Shown here: positions 24,939 through 34,128 of the stretch, piece by piece
How the letters are laid out: the number at the start of each line of letters is the position of its first letter
Position numbering within the stretch: the stretch's first letter is position 1
Source of the DNA: Brevibacterium spongiae
GTDB taxonomy: Bacteria; Actinomycetota; Actinomycetes; Actinomycetales; Brevibacteriaceae
Assembly (NCBI RefSeq): GCF_026168515.1
Contig: NZ_CP093443.1
Span: forward strand, 1,922,001 to 1,986,000
Direction of reading: 5' to 3'
Length of the DNA: 64,000 nt
The notes under the pieces: model-generated
Told to the model about the DNA's origin: nothing
Seen by the model: only the letters and a program-made list of their open reading frames with translations
The model's database searches: none
Program-made: the position numbers and the translations under genes

Positions 24939-25804
24939 AATTCTTCCTCTGTGATTTCGGAATGGGATATTCGCAAAAAGGGCAGGAAACATCCCGGAAT
25001 GTCGATTAGCGAATGAATTCAGAAATAGCGCCGCTGGACTCTCGGTGCCATTCATGAATGAATACGATGCACTCGGAATGGTCGGTCGAAGAAGACCGGG
25101 TGAGGCAATCCGATGCACTGCGACCGAACGCGCAATCTGCTCATGCAGGCGATGCCGCCATCGCGGCTTGGCGGTCAGGAGCACAGAACAGTCATCTGCG
25201 ACGAGCGTTCATCTGCGCGGGGTGACCACCAAATCAACACAGTGAAGGCGATCGACGGAGGTCGAACCTTGCCGTGAAGGTGCCGAAATGGTTGGACTGC
25301 AGCGGACAGGCGTGCGTACAGTTCGTACGGAAATGATGCCGGATCTCAGGCTACCGGTGGCTCAGGGCACAACGGTGGCCGGAAGCCAACCGGTGGAAAA
25401 GACGCGATAGACGGCTGAGGTCAGCCGACGAGTCCTTGTCCGCCAATCGGGCAGGCAGCATTGACAAACTGGGGTTCTCGAAGGTCGGGACCCGTATGCT
25501 TTGTCATCATCATCGAAACTGCGCTCCTCTCATTGGTCGTGGATCTCGTGTGAACGGCGTCTGCGTTCACAATGGTCTGGGTGCAATCAAGGTGTTTGTC
25601 TGCGAATCCGTAATTGCACTGTCGAATTTAGCACAATATCCGCAAGGCGCGATACTTTTGATCATTAATTTCTTGAATATTTTCCAGCGCCATTAGCCGA
25701 GGATCTATCGACGACAGAATTCGATGAGCAGAACCCGGCATCGTAGAATCGGATGAGACGTGCGTCAGCATCTGTCGACCACACATCTTCAAAGGGAGTT
25801 GGGA
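24939..25804. other. 866-bp gap, partly AT-rich, without a supportable gene
   Basis: This is the longest stretch without a gene. Base composition shifts within it: about 25590-25700 is clearly AT-rich against a GC-rich chromosome, and the rest is mixed. An 86-codon plus-strand frame (25436-25696) shows no recognisable features. A possible promoter for the stress-protein gene is TTCGAT (25720-25725), 18 bp, TAGAAT (25744-25749). Confidence 0.5.
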
Positions 25805-26701
25805 ATGTCAGAGACCGCAAACTCGCGACGGCTGGTCGTCGGGTACATCGCCACGGATCGGGGCCGCGACGCCATCGCGTTGGCCATCTCGATCGCCCGC
25901 TCCATCGACATCGAACTCGTCGTCACCATCGTGCGACCGGAGTCCTCGACGATCCTGGCCGGCAGCGCAGTTCCGCAGGACGGTGCCGGCATCGTCGCCC
26001 AGCAGATCGACGAGTGGCTCGAAGAGGCCCTGTCTCTCGTGCCCGACGATGTCTCTGCCAAGGGCGTCATCCACATCGCTTCGAACGAGTCCAAGGGGCT
26101 CATGGAAGTCGCCGAGGCCGAAGGCGCCCTCGGCATCGTCATCGGGGCGCGGGCGGCCTCACTCATGCGCCAGCTGCGGATCGGCACCGTCGCCTCCTCG
26201 CTCCTGCATTCCGCGACCGTTCCGGTCGTCCTGGCGCCTCCGGAGAAGTCCGACATCGGTCCGATCTCCCGCGTCACCGCGCTCTTCGGCGCGCGTCCCG
26301 GTGCCTCGTCCCTCATCGGCGCCGCAGTGCAGTCGGCCAGCAGCCTCGGTGTGGACCTGCGGCTGCTCTCCCTCATCGAAAACGACGGACTGGTCGATGA
26401 CGAGGTCGCCGAAGTGGCCGAGTTCGCCGAGCAGTACGGGGGAGCGGTCCTCGCCGAGCGTGCGGCAGAGATGTTCGCCGCCGGTCGAGCGACTGTGAAG
26501 TCCCGTGCCGGTGCCGACATCGAGGAGGCCGCCGAGGGAATCGAATGGCAGCCCGGAGAGGTGGCTTTCATCGGCTCGAGCCGTCTCGGCCGCGGCGGCA
26601 AGGTAGCGATCGGCGCCCGCGCCCGACGCCTGCTGAGAGTCCTGCCCGTCCCGGTGGTCGTGGTGCCCAGGCGCGCCGTCAGCCCGGTTCGAACGAATTG
26701 A
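25805..26701 (+). CDS. Tandem universal stress protein (UspA family)
   Basis: The 298-residue product contains two Usp domains. The first (about 8-145) has the RRLVVGYIATDRGRDAIALA strand, GIVIGARAAS and a VPVVLAP end; the second (about 155-290) has ALFGARPGASSL and ends FIGSSRLGRGG with LPVPVVVVPRR. Both keep a glycine-rich G-x2-x-G-like nucleotide loop in part, so ATP binding is possible. Tandem Usp proteins in actinobacteria respond to hypoxia and stationary phase. GGGAG precedes ATG 25805. It is coupled to the hydrolase gene by a 4-nt overlap. Confidence 0.85.
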   Translation: MSETANSRRLVVGYIATDRGRDAIALAISIARSIDIELVVTIVRPESSTILAGSAVPQDGAGIVAQQIDEWLEEALSLVPDDVSAKGVIHIASNESKGLMEVAEAEGALGIVIGARAASLMRQLRIGTVASSLLHSATVPVVLAPPEKSDIGPISRVTALFGARPGASSLIGAAVQSASSLGVDLRLLSLIENDGLVDDEVAEVAEFAEQYGGAVLAERAAEMFAAGRATVKSRAGADIEEAAEGIEWQPGEVAFIGSSRLGRGGKVAIGARARRLLRVLPVPVVVVPRRAVSPVRTN

Positions 26702-27567
26702 GGCTGCGCGCATCGCGACGTCGGAGCTTCGATGTGTCCGGCCACGAAACCGCGGCATGGGTGTACGACGGAGACGAACAAGCACGCCCGCTGCTGATGG
26801 TGCACGGTTTCCGCGGCGACCACCACGGCATGGATCTCATCGCCGGTGAGATCCGCGACCGGACTGTCATCGTCCCTGACCTGCCCGGATTCGGCGAGAC
26901 CTCGCCATTGCACGCCGGGCTGGGACTGAACTCATATATCGACTTCCTGTCGGGTCTCGTCATCGAGATCACCCGAGTCTTCGGGCTGCCGCCGATCGTG
27001 CTCGGGCACTCCTTCGGGTCGATTCTGGTCAGCCATCTGGCCGCCCACAGCCCCGAAACGACCCCGGAACTCATCCTCGTCAATCCGATCACCACTCCGG
27101 CGCTCGAGGGATCTGCACGATTCCTCACCGGGCTGACGAAGGCGTATTACGAACTCGGGGCGCGGCTGCCACACCGGGCGGGGCATGCGCTGCTGTCCAA
27201 CCCCATCATCGTCCGGGCGATGAGCGAGGTCATGGCGACGACGCGCGACCCCGGTACGCGCGCGTACATCCACGATCAGCACGCCAGATACTTCTCCTCG
27301 TTCGCCGACCGTTCGTCACTGGCCGAAGCGTACGAGACCTCGGTATCCCACACCGTCACCGAGGTGGCCGAATCCCTTTCGATGCCCACGCTCGTCATCG
27401 CCGGCGATCGAGACGCGATCGCGCCTATCGGCGCTACCCGATCGTTCGTCGCCGAGCTTGCCGATGCGACCTTCGTTGAGTTGGGAGGCGTCGGGCACCT
27501 GGTGCACTACGAACGATCGGAGGCGGCCGCCTCGGCGATCGGGGAATTCGTGCGCACCCGCACCTAG
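26698..27567 (+). CDS. Alpha/beta hydrolase
   Basis: The 289-residue hydrolase shows the oxyanion region VHGFRGDHHGMD near residue 35, the nucleophile elbow GHSFGS (Ser near residue 104), an Asp in IAGDRDAIAP near residue 238 and the catalytic His in GGVGHLVHYE near residue 266. The frame runs back to TTG 26698, which overlaps the stop of the Usp gene (TTGA), and no ATG or GTG fits as well. It may be translated only by coupling to the Usp gene. The substrate is unknown. Confidence 0.82.
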   Translation: MRLRASRRRSFDVSGHETAAWVYDGDEQARPLLMVHGFRGDHHGMDLIAGEIRDRTVIVPDLPGFGETSPLHAGLGLNSYIDFLSGLVIEITRVFGLPPIVLGHSFGSILVSHLAAHSPETTPELILVNPITTPALEGSARFLTGLTKAYYELGARLPHRAGHALLSNPIIVRAMSEVMATTRDPGTRAYIHDQHARYFSSFADRSSLAEAYETSVSHTVTEVAESLSMPTLVIAGDRDAIAPIGATRSFVAELADATFVELGGVGHLVHYERSEAAASAIGEFVRTRT

Positions 27568-27607
27568 AGGCAGCCGAGGTGAGCAGGCAGCCTAAGGGAC
27601 GAGACAG

Positions 27608-27645
27608 CGAAGGGGCCGTTGCGTGAGAACGCAACGGCCCCTTCG
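27608..27645. terminator. Bidirectional terminator, 17-bp perfect stem
   Basis: Perfect complementary arms 27608-27624 and 27629-27645 with a GAGA tetraloop lie between two convergent genes. Confidence 0.88.
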
Positions 27646-27662
27646 CGGGTGTCCCTGTGGGA

Positions 27663-27893
27663 TCATTTCCGCGAGTCGCGCACCCAGTGGTAGACCATCG
27701 GAATGATGAAGGCGAAGCCGGAGGCCAGCAGGCCGCCCCAGAAGACCCAGAATTCGGTGCCTGCAGGTGCGGCGAACGATGCGCCGAAGAGGTACAGGCC
27801 GAAGACGAAGACAGCGAACGAGATGATGAAGACGATCACGTCGGCAAAAGATGCAGAGTTGCGGACTCGCTTCGGGGCGGCAATATCGGACAT
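27663..27893 (-). CDS. Small two-helix membrane protein
   Basis: The 76-residue product has two hydrophobic helices (about residues 19-40 and 48-66) joined by a short loop, and a basic C-terminus (HWVRDSRK). This resembles the 2TM-type small membrane proteins of actinobacteria. GGAGGAG lies just upstream of ATG 27893, which is chosen over an in-frame start 15 nt earlier. No function is known. Confidence 0.68.
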   Translation of the reverse strand: MSDIAAPKRVRNSASFADVIVFIISFAVFVFGLYLFGASFAAPAGTEFWVFWGGLLASGFAFIIPMVYHWVRDSRK

Positions 27894-27966
27894 GGTCTCC
27901 TCCGGCAATGTTTCTGGTGGTCAGGTTGACGCTCGGCCCCAGTCTACATCGCGTAGAGAGCTTTGC

Positions 27967-28386
27967 TCATCTCCGGTCGTGTTCGGCGCTTCGGTCCGGG
28001 ACGAGCCACCCCAGAAGCGCTGAGATGATCGACACGATGATCGCGGCGAAGATCGCGGAGAAGAAGAACGAGTCGATGGTGAACTCGAAGGGCGTGAAGC
28101 CGGAGAGCCAGCTCGTCAGCGCCAGCATGAGCGCATTGATCACGATCGAGAACAGTCCGAGTGTCAGGCAGGTGATCGGAGCGGACACGAAGCTGAGAAT
28201 CGGTTTGATGAAGGCGTTGGCCAGACCGAAGATGAGTCCGATGACGAGGTAGGAGATGATCATGGCCGGGATCGTCCCGGTCTGTTCCTCGACGACTCGG
28301 TTCCCTGTGATCGTCACGCCCGGCAGAATCCAGGCCGCCACCCAGATCGCGCAGGCGTTGACGATGACGCGAGAGAAGAAATTCAT
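27967..28386 (-). CDS. Phage-holin superfamily IV-like membrane protein
   Basis: The 139-residue product has four hydrophobic helices and the GLANAFIKPILSF motif (about residue 55), followed by LTLGLFSIVINALMLALTSW. These are typical of the 4TM phage-holin superfamily IV (YvlD-like) proteins, which are common chromosomal membrane proteins and usually not phage holins. ATG 28386 has AGGA 8 nt upstream; an ATG 9 nt earlier lacks a site. No phage genes surround it. Confidence 0.82.
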   Translation of the reverse strand: MNFFSRVIVNACAIWVAAWILPGVTITGNRVVEEQTGTIPAMIISYLVIGLIFGLANAFIKPILSFVSAPITCLTLGLFSIVINALMLALTSWLSGFTPFEFTIDSFFFSAIFAAIIVSIISALLGWLVPDRSAEHDRR

Positions 28387-28630
28387 AAGCGTCATCCTGT
28401 CAGACCGAACTGCGTTCTTTCTGAGTCGCGGATGGGAAAGCGGTCCGTGCCGTGGTGACGAAGCTCAAGTGCTGAGGAGAGTGAACTGCTCGATTCCGGC
28501 GACCAAACCCAGTAGCCTGAAAGTCGGACCCACTGGTCCGCGGTCCGACGGTGCATCTACCGAGTGATTTGATCCAGGTCACCACGGCGGCACGGACTCC
28601 CGGAGAGCCGGGAAGAGACACTGGATTGGT

Positions 28631-29929
28631 ATGACTGACAGCGAAACACCGACACCTTCACAGAATCCGACTGAGCCGACCCTGTTCTCGGCAGTCGGGC
28701 GCACCTATTTCCCGATCGCGTTCGTCGCACGGATGCCGTTCGCGATGATCGTCGTCGGCGTGCTCACCCTCGTCGTCGCCGGCCGCGGGTCGCTGAGCCT
28801 CGGCGGCATCAACTCGGCCATGGTCGGTCTCGGCACAGCAGTGTTCGGATCCTTCATCGGGGCCGCGGCCGACAAGTGGGGACAGCGCTACGTCCTGCTC
28901 ATCGTCGGCTTCCTCAACTGCGTCGCGCTGACGTTCATGGCCTGGGTCGTGTTCAGCCCGCTGCCCGATTTCGTCGTCTTCATCGCAGCGTTCGCCATCG
29001 GTGCGACCTCACCGCAGGTTGCGCCCATGTCCCGCTCTCGGGTCGTCGACATCATCATGACTGTGCTGCCGGTGCCCCGCCGACCCAAAGTGCTCAACGG
29101 CACCATGGCGTACGAGTCGGCTGCCGACGAGATCATCTTCGTCTTCGGACCGTTCCTCGTCGGCCTTCTGGCCACACTGTTCAACCCGGTCGCTCCCATC
29201 ATCGGCGCGATCGTGATGACACTCGTCTTCGTCTCAGCCTTCGCCCTGCACCCGACGGGCAGGCGTCGGTCGGCCGCTCTGACGGCAGAGGCAGCGAAGC
29301 AGGCACCGGCGAAGGATGTGTTCACGGCCGGAGTCTTCGTCGTCGTTCTCGGTGTCTTCGGTGTCGGCATGGTGTTCGGTTCGACCCTCACAGCCCTGAC
29401 TGCGCTGACCAATGACATCGGGCGACCGGAGGAGGCGGGACTCATCTACGGTGTCATGGGCATCGGGTCGGCGGTTCTTGCGATCTGCGTGGCGGTGTTC
29501 CCCTCGTCATTCGCCCTGTGGGCCAGGCTGCTGTGCTTCGCTCCCATCCTGGTCACCGGTGCTGTGGTTCTGGCATCGACGGAATCGATGCCGATCATCG
29601 TCATCGCCCTGCTGCTCATGGGATCGGCGATCGGGCCGAGCCTCGTCACGCTGTTCAGCCTCGCAGCCGAACGTGCGCCGCAGGGAAGGTCGGCGACAGT
29701 GATGTCGATGGCCGGCTCGGCGATCATCGTCGGCCAGTCGGTCGCCTCGGCGATCAACGGCATCCTCGCCGAGGACCAGGGCACCGCCACGGCGATGGCT
29801 GTGCCCGTCGCCGCCTCGGCGATCGTCCTCCTTGCCGGAGTCCTCAATCTCATCGTCGACAAGAAGCCCCACCGCAGGGGATCCGGGTCCTCGCGCAGGG
29901 CCGTCGTCGACGGTGAAGAAGAGATCTGA
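28631..29929 (+). CDS. MFS transporter
   Basis: The 432-residue product has about 12 hydrophobic helices in two halves separated by a cytoplasmic loop near residues 210-230, and an MFS-type loop 2-3 motif (GAAADKWGQR, about residues 77-86). A basic tail follows the last helix. No substrate-specific motif is evident, but drug or metabolite efflux is plausible. It stands alone, with a small hairpin (29954-29968) after it. Confidence 0.83.
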   Translation: MTDSETPTPSQNPTEPTLFSAVGRTYFPIAFVARMPFAMIVVGVLTLVVAGRGSLSLGGINSAMVGLGTAVFGSFIGAAADKWGQRYVLLIVGFLNCVALTFMAWVVFSPLPDFVVFIAAFAIGATSPQVAPMSRSRVVDIIMTVLPVPRRPKVLNGTMAYESAADEIIFVFGPFLVGLLATLFNPVAPIIGAIVMTLVFVSAFALHPTGRRRSAALTAEAAKQAPAKDVFTAGVFVVVLGVFGVGMVFGSTLTALTALTNDIGRPEEAGLIYGVMGIGSAVLAICVAVFPSSFALWARLLCFAPILVTGAVVLASTESMPIIVIALLLMGSAIGPSLVTLFSLAAERAPQGRSATVMSMAGSAIIVGQSVASAINGILAEDQGTATAMAVPVAASAIVLLAGVLNLIVDKKPHRRGSGSSRRAVVDGEEEI

Positions 29930-30076
29930 ATCACTCCGATTTTCCGCTTTTTGGGACGGCGTGTCCCAGGCATTGCCAGGTGTGACCACGGCATGACCGA
30001 GGAGTAGGATATCCGCTGGTCCATCGTGAACTGCGCCACGGATCGTGGCCTCTCACACCACTACGGAAAGCACACA

Positions 30077-31546
30077 ATGTCTTCAAGCACCTCGACGACC
30101 GAGGCCATCCGAAGCGACACCCGCTTCTTCGGACACCCTCTGCCGCTCATGCAGCTGTTCAGCCTGGAACTGTGGGAGCGCTTCTCCTACTACGGGATGA
30201 ACGGCATCCTCGCCCTCTACCTCTACTTCAGCGTCACCGACGGTGGAATGGGGCTCGAAAAGGGCACTGCTGTGGGCATCGTCGGCGCATACGGCGGTGC
30301 GGTATTCCTCGCGACGATCCTCGGCGCCTGGATTGCCGACCGTCTGGCCGGAGCCGAGAAGGTCCTCTTCTACTCCGCGATCATCATCATGATCGGTCAT
30401 ATCGCCCTGGCGCTCATCCCCGGCTTCGGGGGAGTGGCGATCGGTCTCATCCTCGTGGCACTCGGCTCCGGAGGGCTGAAGGCGAACGCCTCGGCGCTCG
30501 TCGGCGAACTGTATGAAGAGAAGGACCCGCGCCGGGATGCCGGCTTCACCATCTTCTACATGGGTGTGAACATCGGTGCCCTCATCGGACCGCTGCTCAC
30601 CGGCCTGCTGCAGAAGAACATCGGATTCCACTACGGCTTCGGTGCCGCCGCCGTCGGCATGGCGCTGGGTCTCATCATCTACCTCAGCGGCCGCAAGAGC
30701 CTGCCGCCGGAGTCTCGTGTCGCGGTCAACCCGCTGCCGAAGAACAAGCTCTACCTCTTCATCGTCGCCATCATCGTCGTCGTGCTCCTCGCGGGACTGC
30801 TGTGGATGACGAAGATCGTCAACCCGGACAACCTCGACTGGTGGATCGCGGGCATCTCTGCGGGCGCCGCTGCGTGCTACTTCATCGTCATGTACACATC
30901 ACCGCAGACGGATTCCGATGAACGCTCCCGCGTTCTCGCGTTCATTCCGTTCTTCATCACGGTCGTCGTGTTCTGGTCGATGTACCAGCAGATCTTCGGC
31001 GTGCTCACCGTCTACTCGGATACGCAGCTCAACCGGTCGATCTTCGGTTGGGAGATGCCGATCAACTGGATCCAGCTGATCCCGGCGTTCTTCGTCATCG
31101 TGTTCGCTCCGCTGTTCGCGACCTTGTGGATGAAGCTCGGTCCGAAGCAGATCTCGACCCCGGTCAAGGCCGGTCTGTCGCTTGTGCTCATCGGCATCGG
31201 CTTCCTCATGTTCTTGCCCTTCGCTGAGGCCGGTACCAATGAGACGCCGCTGCTGTGGGTGGCTCTGACCCTGGCTGTGTTCGTCTTCGGTGAGCTGCTC
31301 ATCTCGCCGGTGGGACTGTCGTTCTCGACGAAGGTCGCACCGAAGGTGTTCCAGTCGCAGATGATCGCAGTCTTCTTCCTCGCCTCGGGTGTGGGAACGG
31401 CGCTGTCCGGTGTCCTCGGCGGGTACTTCGACACCGCCAACCAGGCGCCGTACTGGACGTCGATCGGCGGAGCCTCCGTCGTGCTGGGTCTGCTCGCCCT
31501 GACGCTGACGAAGCCGATGCTCAAACTGCTGCGCGGCATCCGCTGA
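30077..31546 (+). CDS. POT family proton-coupled di/tripeptide transporter
   Basis: The 489-residue product is a proton-dependent oligopeptide transporter. The N-terminal ELWERFSYYGMNGILALYL segment (about residues 33-51) contains the ExxERFxYY motif required for proton and peptide coupling. Further conserved parts are GAWIADRLAGAEK and FTIFYMGVNIGALIGPLL (the PTR2 signature) near residue 157. About 14 helices are predicted. ATG 30077 has GGAAAG upstream. It imports di- and tripeptides, which suits a protein-degrading lifestyle. Confidence 0.93.
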   Translation: MSSSTSTTEAIRSDTRFFGHPLPLMQLFSLELWERFSYYGMNGILALYLYFSVTDGGMGLEKGTAVGIVGAYGGAVFLATILGAWIADRLAGAEKVLFYSAIIIMIGHIALALIPGFGGVAIGLILVALGSGGLKANASALVGELYEEKDPRRDAGFTIFYMGVNIGALIGPLLTGLLQKNIGFHYGFGAAAVGMALGLIIYLSGRKSLPPESRVAVNPLPKNKLYLFIVAIIVVVLLAGLLWMTKIVNPDNLDWWIAGISAGAAACYFIVMYTSPQTDSDERSRVLAFIPFFITVVVFWSMYQQIFGVLTVYSDTQLNRSIFGWEMPINWIQLIPAFFVIVFAPLFATLWMKLGPKQISTPVKAGLSLVLIGIGFLMFLPFAEAGTNETPLLWVALTLAVFVFGELLISPVGLSFSTKVAPKVFQSQMIAVFFLASGVGTALSGVLGGYFDTANQAPYWTSIGGASVVLGLLALTLTKPMLKLLRGIR

Positions 31547-31562
31547 CACTTCTGTTTCCGAT

Positions 31563-31594
31563 CGGCCCCTCGAACCCAGTCGTTCGAGGGGCCG
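31563..31594 (+). terminator. Terminator of the peptide transporter gene
   Basis: A perfect 13-bp GC-rich stem (31563-31575 with 31582-31594) and 6-nt loop lies 16 nt after the stop codon. Confidence 0.85.
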
Positions 31595-31897
31595 TTCGCG
31601 CTCCCGGGGACCATCACGCACCGGCCGCGGCATAACCACGTGGTCCTGCGGGATGGTGTGGCGCTTGCGGTGAGTGATGCCCGAGCTGAAGGGAGGACCT
31701 AGCGCTGCCGGGAGGACGTGGCACTAACGGGAGGACGCAGCGGGTGCGAGAGGTTGTGCCGCTAGCGGTGGCAGATGCAGGAGCGCCGTCGGACGCATAC
31801 ATGAGGGGGAGCGGTGGCGCACGAGGGCCGCATCAGTACCCTGCAGCGACCCGAGCCGGTTGGACTCAGACTCTGATTGAGCCGGCCGCGGGAGGGC
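31595..31897. other. Convergent intergenic spacer with no gene
   Basis: No frame in this spacer looks coding. It contains a degenerate tandem repeat (31691-31747) and otherwise unremarkable GC-rich sequence between the convergent peptide transporter and CPBP genes. Confidence 0.5.
31691..31747. repeat. Three tandem 19-nt repeats
   Basis: Units at 31691-31709, 31710-31728 and 31729-31747 each begin GGGAGGAC and continue with a variable part resembling GTGGCACTAAC. Confidence 0.7.
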
Positions 31898-32755
31898 TCA
31901 GACGCCGATGAAGATCGGCAGCGCCTCGGGATGATGGGCGTGGACGATCGTGAGGAAGACGAGCGCGTCGAAGAGCAGATGCACAGTGACGGTATAGGGC
32001 AGCGACTTCGTGCGGGTGAAGATGAACGCCTGGACGAGCGCGAAGGGAATCGTCAGCAGCGGCCCGATCGACCGGTACCCGAGCTCCCAGAGGAACGAGA
32101 CGAAGATGATCGTGGTGAACACGTTCGCCGTCCAGAACGAGAAGTGCTTGCGCAACAGCGCAAAGACGGTGCAGATGAAGAACAGCTCGTCCCAGATGCC
32201 GACGGCGTTGACACCGAAGAAGAGGCGAATGATCTCCGACCAGGTCTCCAGCGGCGGCCAGTTGAGGTACACGCCGGTGCGCATGAAGTACTGCGGCAGC
32301 ACCGCCCAGGCGACCACGACGACGAACAGCAGCCACCCCCATTCGAGCCGGGACCAGGGCTGCCCTCGGCGCAGCGGGAACTGGATCGTGCGATCGTCGA
32401 ACACATAGCGGGTGATCAGCCACGGCCCGATGACAACGGCCGAGAGCACGACGCCCATCCGCGCGATGTTCTCCCACGAGATATCAGCTTCGACGGAGAT
32501 CGCGGAGATCAGGGCCAGGCAGCCGGTGATGACACTGTGATCGCGTGCGAAGCGGCGATTCGTCGACCACGCGACGATGACCCCGGCCGCCAACGGCAGA
32601 TACCCGAAGGCCCTGACCTGCGGAAATGTCGTTCCTAGTCCGAACAGCACAACCGCGGCGAGAGCCATCACCGCGGTCGCCGCAGCCTCCCCGCTGAGAA
32701 GTCCACGGCGTGCGGTATCGATGGGATCTGCGCGCTCGGTGTCCACAGTCCACAC
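31898..32755 (-). CDS. CPBP-family intramembrane protease-like protein
   Basis: The 285-residue polytopic protein resembles the CAAX-protease/bacteriocin-processing (CPBP, Abi) family. The first motif, normally EExxxR, reads DELFFI here (near residue 189), the Phe-x3-Trp-like FVSFLWELGY follows, and the His motif is HLLFDAL near residue 262. The Asp-for-Glu change and missing motif Arg raise the possibility of altered or lost activity. About seven helices are predicted. ATG 32755 lies in the divergent region with moeA1. Confidence 0.72.
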   Translation of the reverse strand: MWTVDTERADPIDTARRGLLSGEAAATAVMALAAVVLFGLGTTFPQVRAFGYLPLAAGVIVAWSTNRRFARDHSVITGCLALISAISVEADISWENIARMGVVLSAVVIGPWLITRYVFDDRTIQFPLRRGQPWSRLEWGWLLFVVVVAWAVLPQYFMRTGVYLNWPPLETWSEIIRLFFGVNAVGIWDELFFICTVFALLRKHFSFWTANVFTTIIFVSFLWELGYRSIGPLLTIPFALVQAFIFTRTKSLPYTVTVHLLFDALVFLTIVHAHHPEALPIFIGV

Positions 32756-32844
32756 TGTAGACGAACATGCCCGTCCCGCAGGCGACCACCTTGCCGAAAG
32801 TCAGCGAATGCGCCGCGTAGGATCGCAGTGAAGGAAGGACACCA

Positions 32845-34026
32845 TTGACCCCTGAGGACTACTCCGAGCTCATCGCCGAACTCACCCCAACCGCGCACCC
32901 AGAGACCGTCGCAGCGCGCGAGGCGATCGGACGCACTCTTCGCGTCGACCTCGTCGCCCAGCGTTCGCTCCCGGCCTTTCCCACCTCGGCGATGGACGGG
33001 TTCGCCCTCGACGGCGCCGCACTGCAGGATGCGCGCGGCGGTGGTGCTGTCCCTGTCATCGGTGACGTTCCCGCCGGCCACGACGCCCCTGCGCTGCGTC
33101 CGGGCACAGCCGTGCGAGTGATGACCGGAGCCCCGATTCCCACCGGCACCGAGGCGGTCGTTCCCGTCGAATTTACCAATGCCCAGGCCACCGGAGGTCC
33201 TCCGCGCTCGATCCGCGTCTCCTCCCTCCCCGAGGAGGTCGCGAAGGGATGGAACATCCGCGCGGTGGGCGAGGACATCACGGCCGGCGATGTCGTCATC
33301 GCCGCCGGCTCCCGGCTGAGCGCGGCCGGTGTCGGCACCCTGGCCATGCTCGGCATCGATGAGATCGCCGTCGACCGTGCCCCGCGCATCGGGGTGATCG
33401 TCACCGGGGACGAACTGCGCACCACCGGCACCGAGGCGGCCGGACCGCTCATCCTCAATTCGAACCTGCCGATGCTCGCCTCCATGATCGCCGCTGAAGG
33501 GTCCGACGTCATCGAAGCGACGTGCAGCGACGATTCGGGGGAGCTGCGTGGCATCCTCGGCGAGATGCGCCGTGTAGCGGATCTCGTCATCACCACGGGA
33601 GGGATCAGCGCCGGCGCCTTCGAAGTCGTGCGTCAGACCTTGGACGGGGAGCACTCGAGGTTTCTGCGCTTGGGGCTGCGACCCGGGGCGCCGCAGGGCC
33701 ATGGTCGTTTCGGTGATCTGCCGCTGCTGCACCTGCCGGGCACCCCGCAGGGAGCCTTCATCGGGTTCCATCTCTTCGCCCGGTCACTGATGAACGGCCA
33801 GGTGCTGCGCACTCGGTGGAAGAAGGGACTCTTCGCCGGCCCCGAACTCGCTCACCACCCGAAGGCGGTCACGCTTCGACCTGGTGCGTTCACGGACACC
33901 GGTGAGATCCGGGCCGCAGATCGGGCCCGCCTGCCGAACTTCGCAGCGGCCGAGGCGATCATCCGGATTCCTCGCGGCACGGGACGGCTGAGCCCGGGTT
34001 CCGTCATCGACTACCTCGAATGCTGA
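32845..34026 (+). CDS. moeA: Molybdopterin molybdenumtransferase MoeA (paralogue 1)
   Basis: MoeA inserts molybdate into adenylylated molybdopterin. The 393-residue product has the MoeA order: SAMDGFALDG near residue 48, the domain with PVIGDVPAGH and VRVMTGAPIPTGTEAVVP, then the MPT-binding fold with IGVIVTGDELR and TTGGISAGAFEVV. The usual PGNPVS motif reads PGTPQGAF, so this copy is diverged from the second moeA at 36769. It starts with TTG 32845, supported by AAGGAAGG about 6 nt upstream. Confidence 0.87.
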   Translation: MTPEDYSELIAELTPTAHPETVAAREAIGRTLRVDLVAQRSLPAFPTSAMDGFALDGAALQDARGGGAVPVIGDVPAGHDAPALRPGTAVRVMTGAPIPTGTEAVVPVEFTNAQATGGPPRSIRVSSLPEEVAKGWNIRAVGEDITAGDVVIAAGSRLSAAGVGTLAMLGIDEIAVDRAPRIGVIVTGDELRTTGTEAAGPLILNSNLPMLASMIAAEGSDVIEATCSDDSGELRGILGEMRRVADLVITTGGISAGAFEVVRQTLDGEHSRFLRLGLRPGAPQGHGRFGDLPLLHLPGTPQGAFIGFHLFARSLMNGQVLRTRWKKGLFAGPELAHHPKAVTLRPGAFTDTGEIRAADRARLPNFAAAEAIIRIPRGTGRLSPGSVIDYLEC

Positions 34027-34128
34027 TCGGGACTGCGGAGAATCCCGTGACCAACGGATACACGGCCGGCCTCGCGGTAATCGTCTGGCCGCATGACGGG
34101 CAGGGCCAGGGGTCCTAGGATGGTGAGC

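Noticed and set aside
24885-25184. Extension of the small basic protein to 157 residues
   Set aside because: The extra part spans the non-coding gap, and a strong ribosome-binding site marks GTG 24938 as the start.
25461-25500. Promoter from TTGACA at 25461 to TATGCT at about 25495
   Set aside because: The boxes are 28 bp apart, too far for a normal sigma-70-type promoter.
25436-25696. 86-codon frame in the long gap
   Set aside because: No ribosome-binding site, no recognised domain, and the second half simply reflects AT-rich sequence.
27967-28386. Prophage remnant because of the holin-like protein
   Set aside because: This 4TM family is a common chromosomal membrane protein and no other phage gene is nearby.
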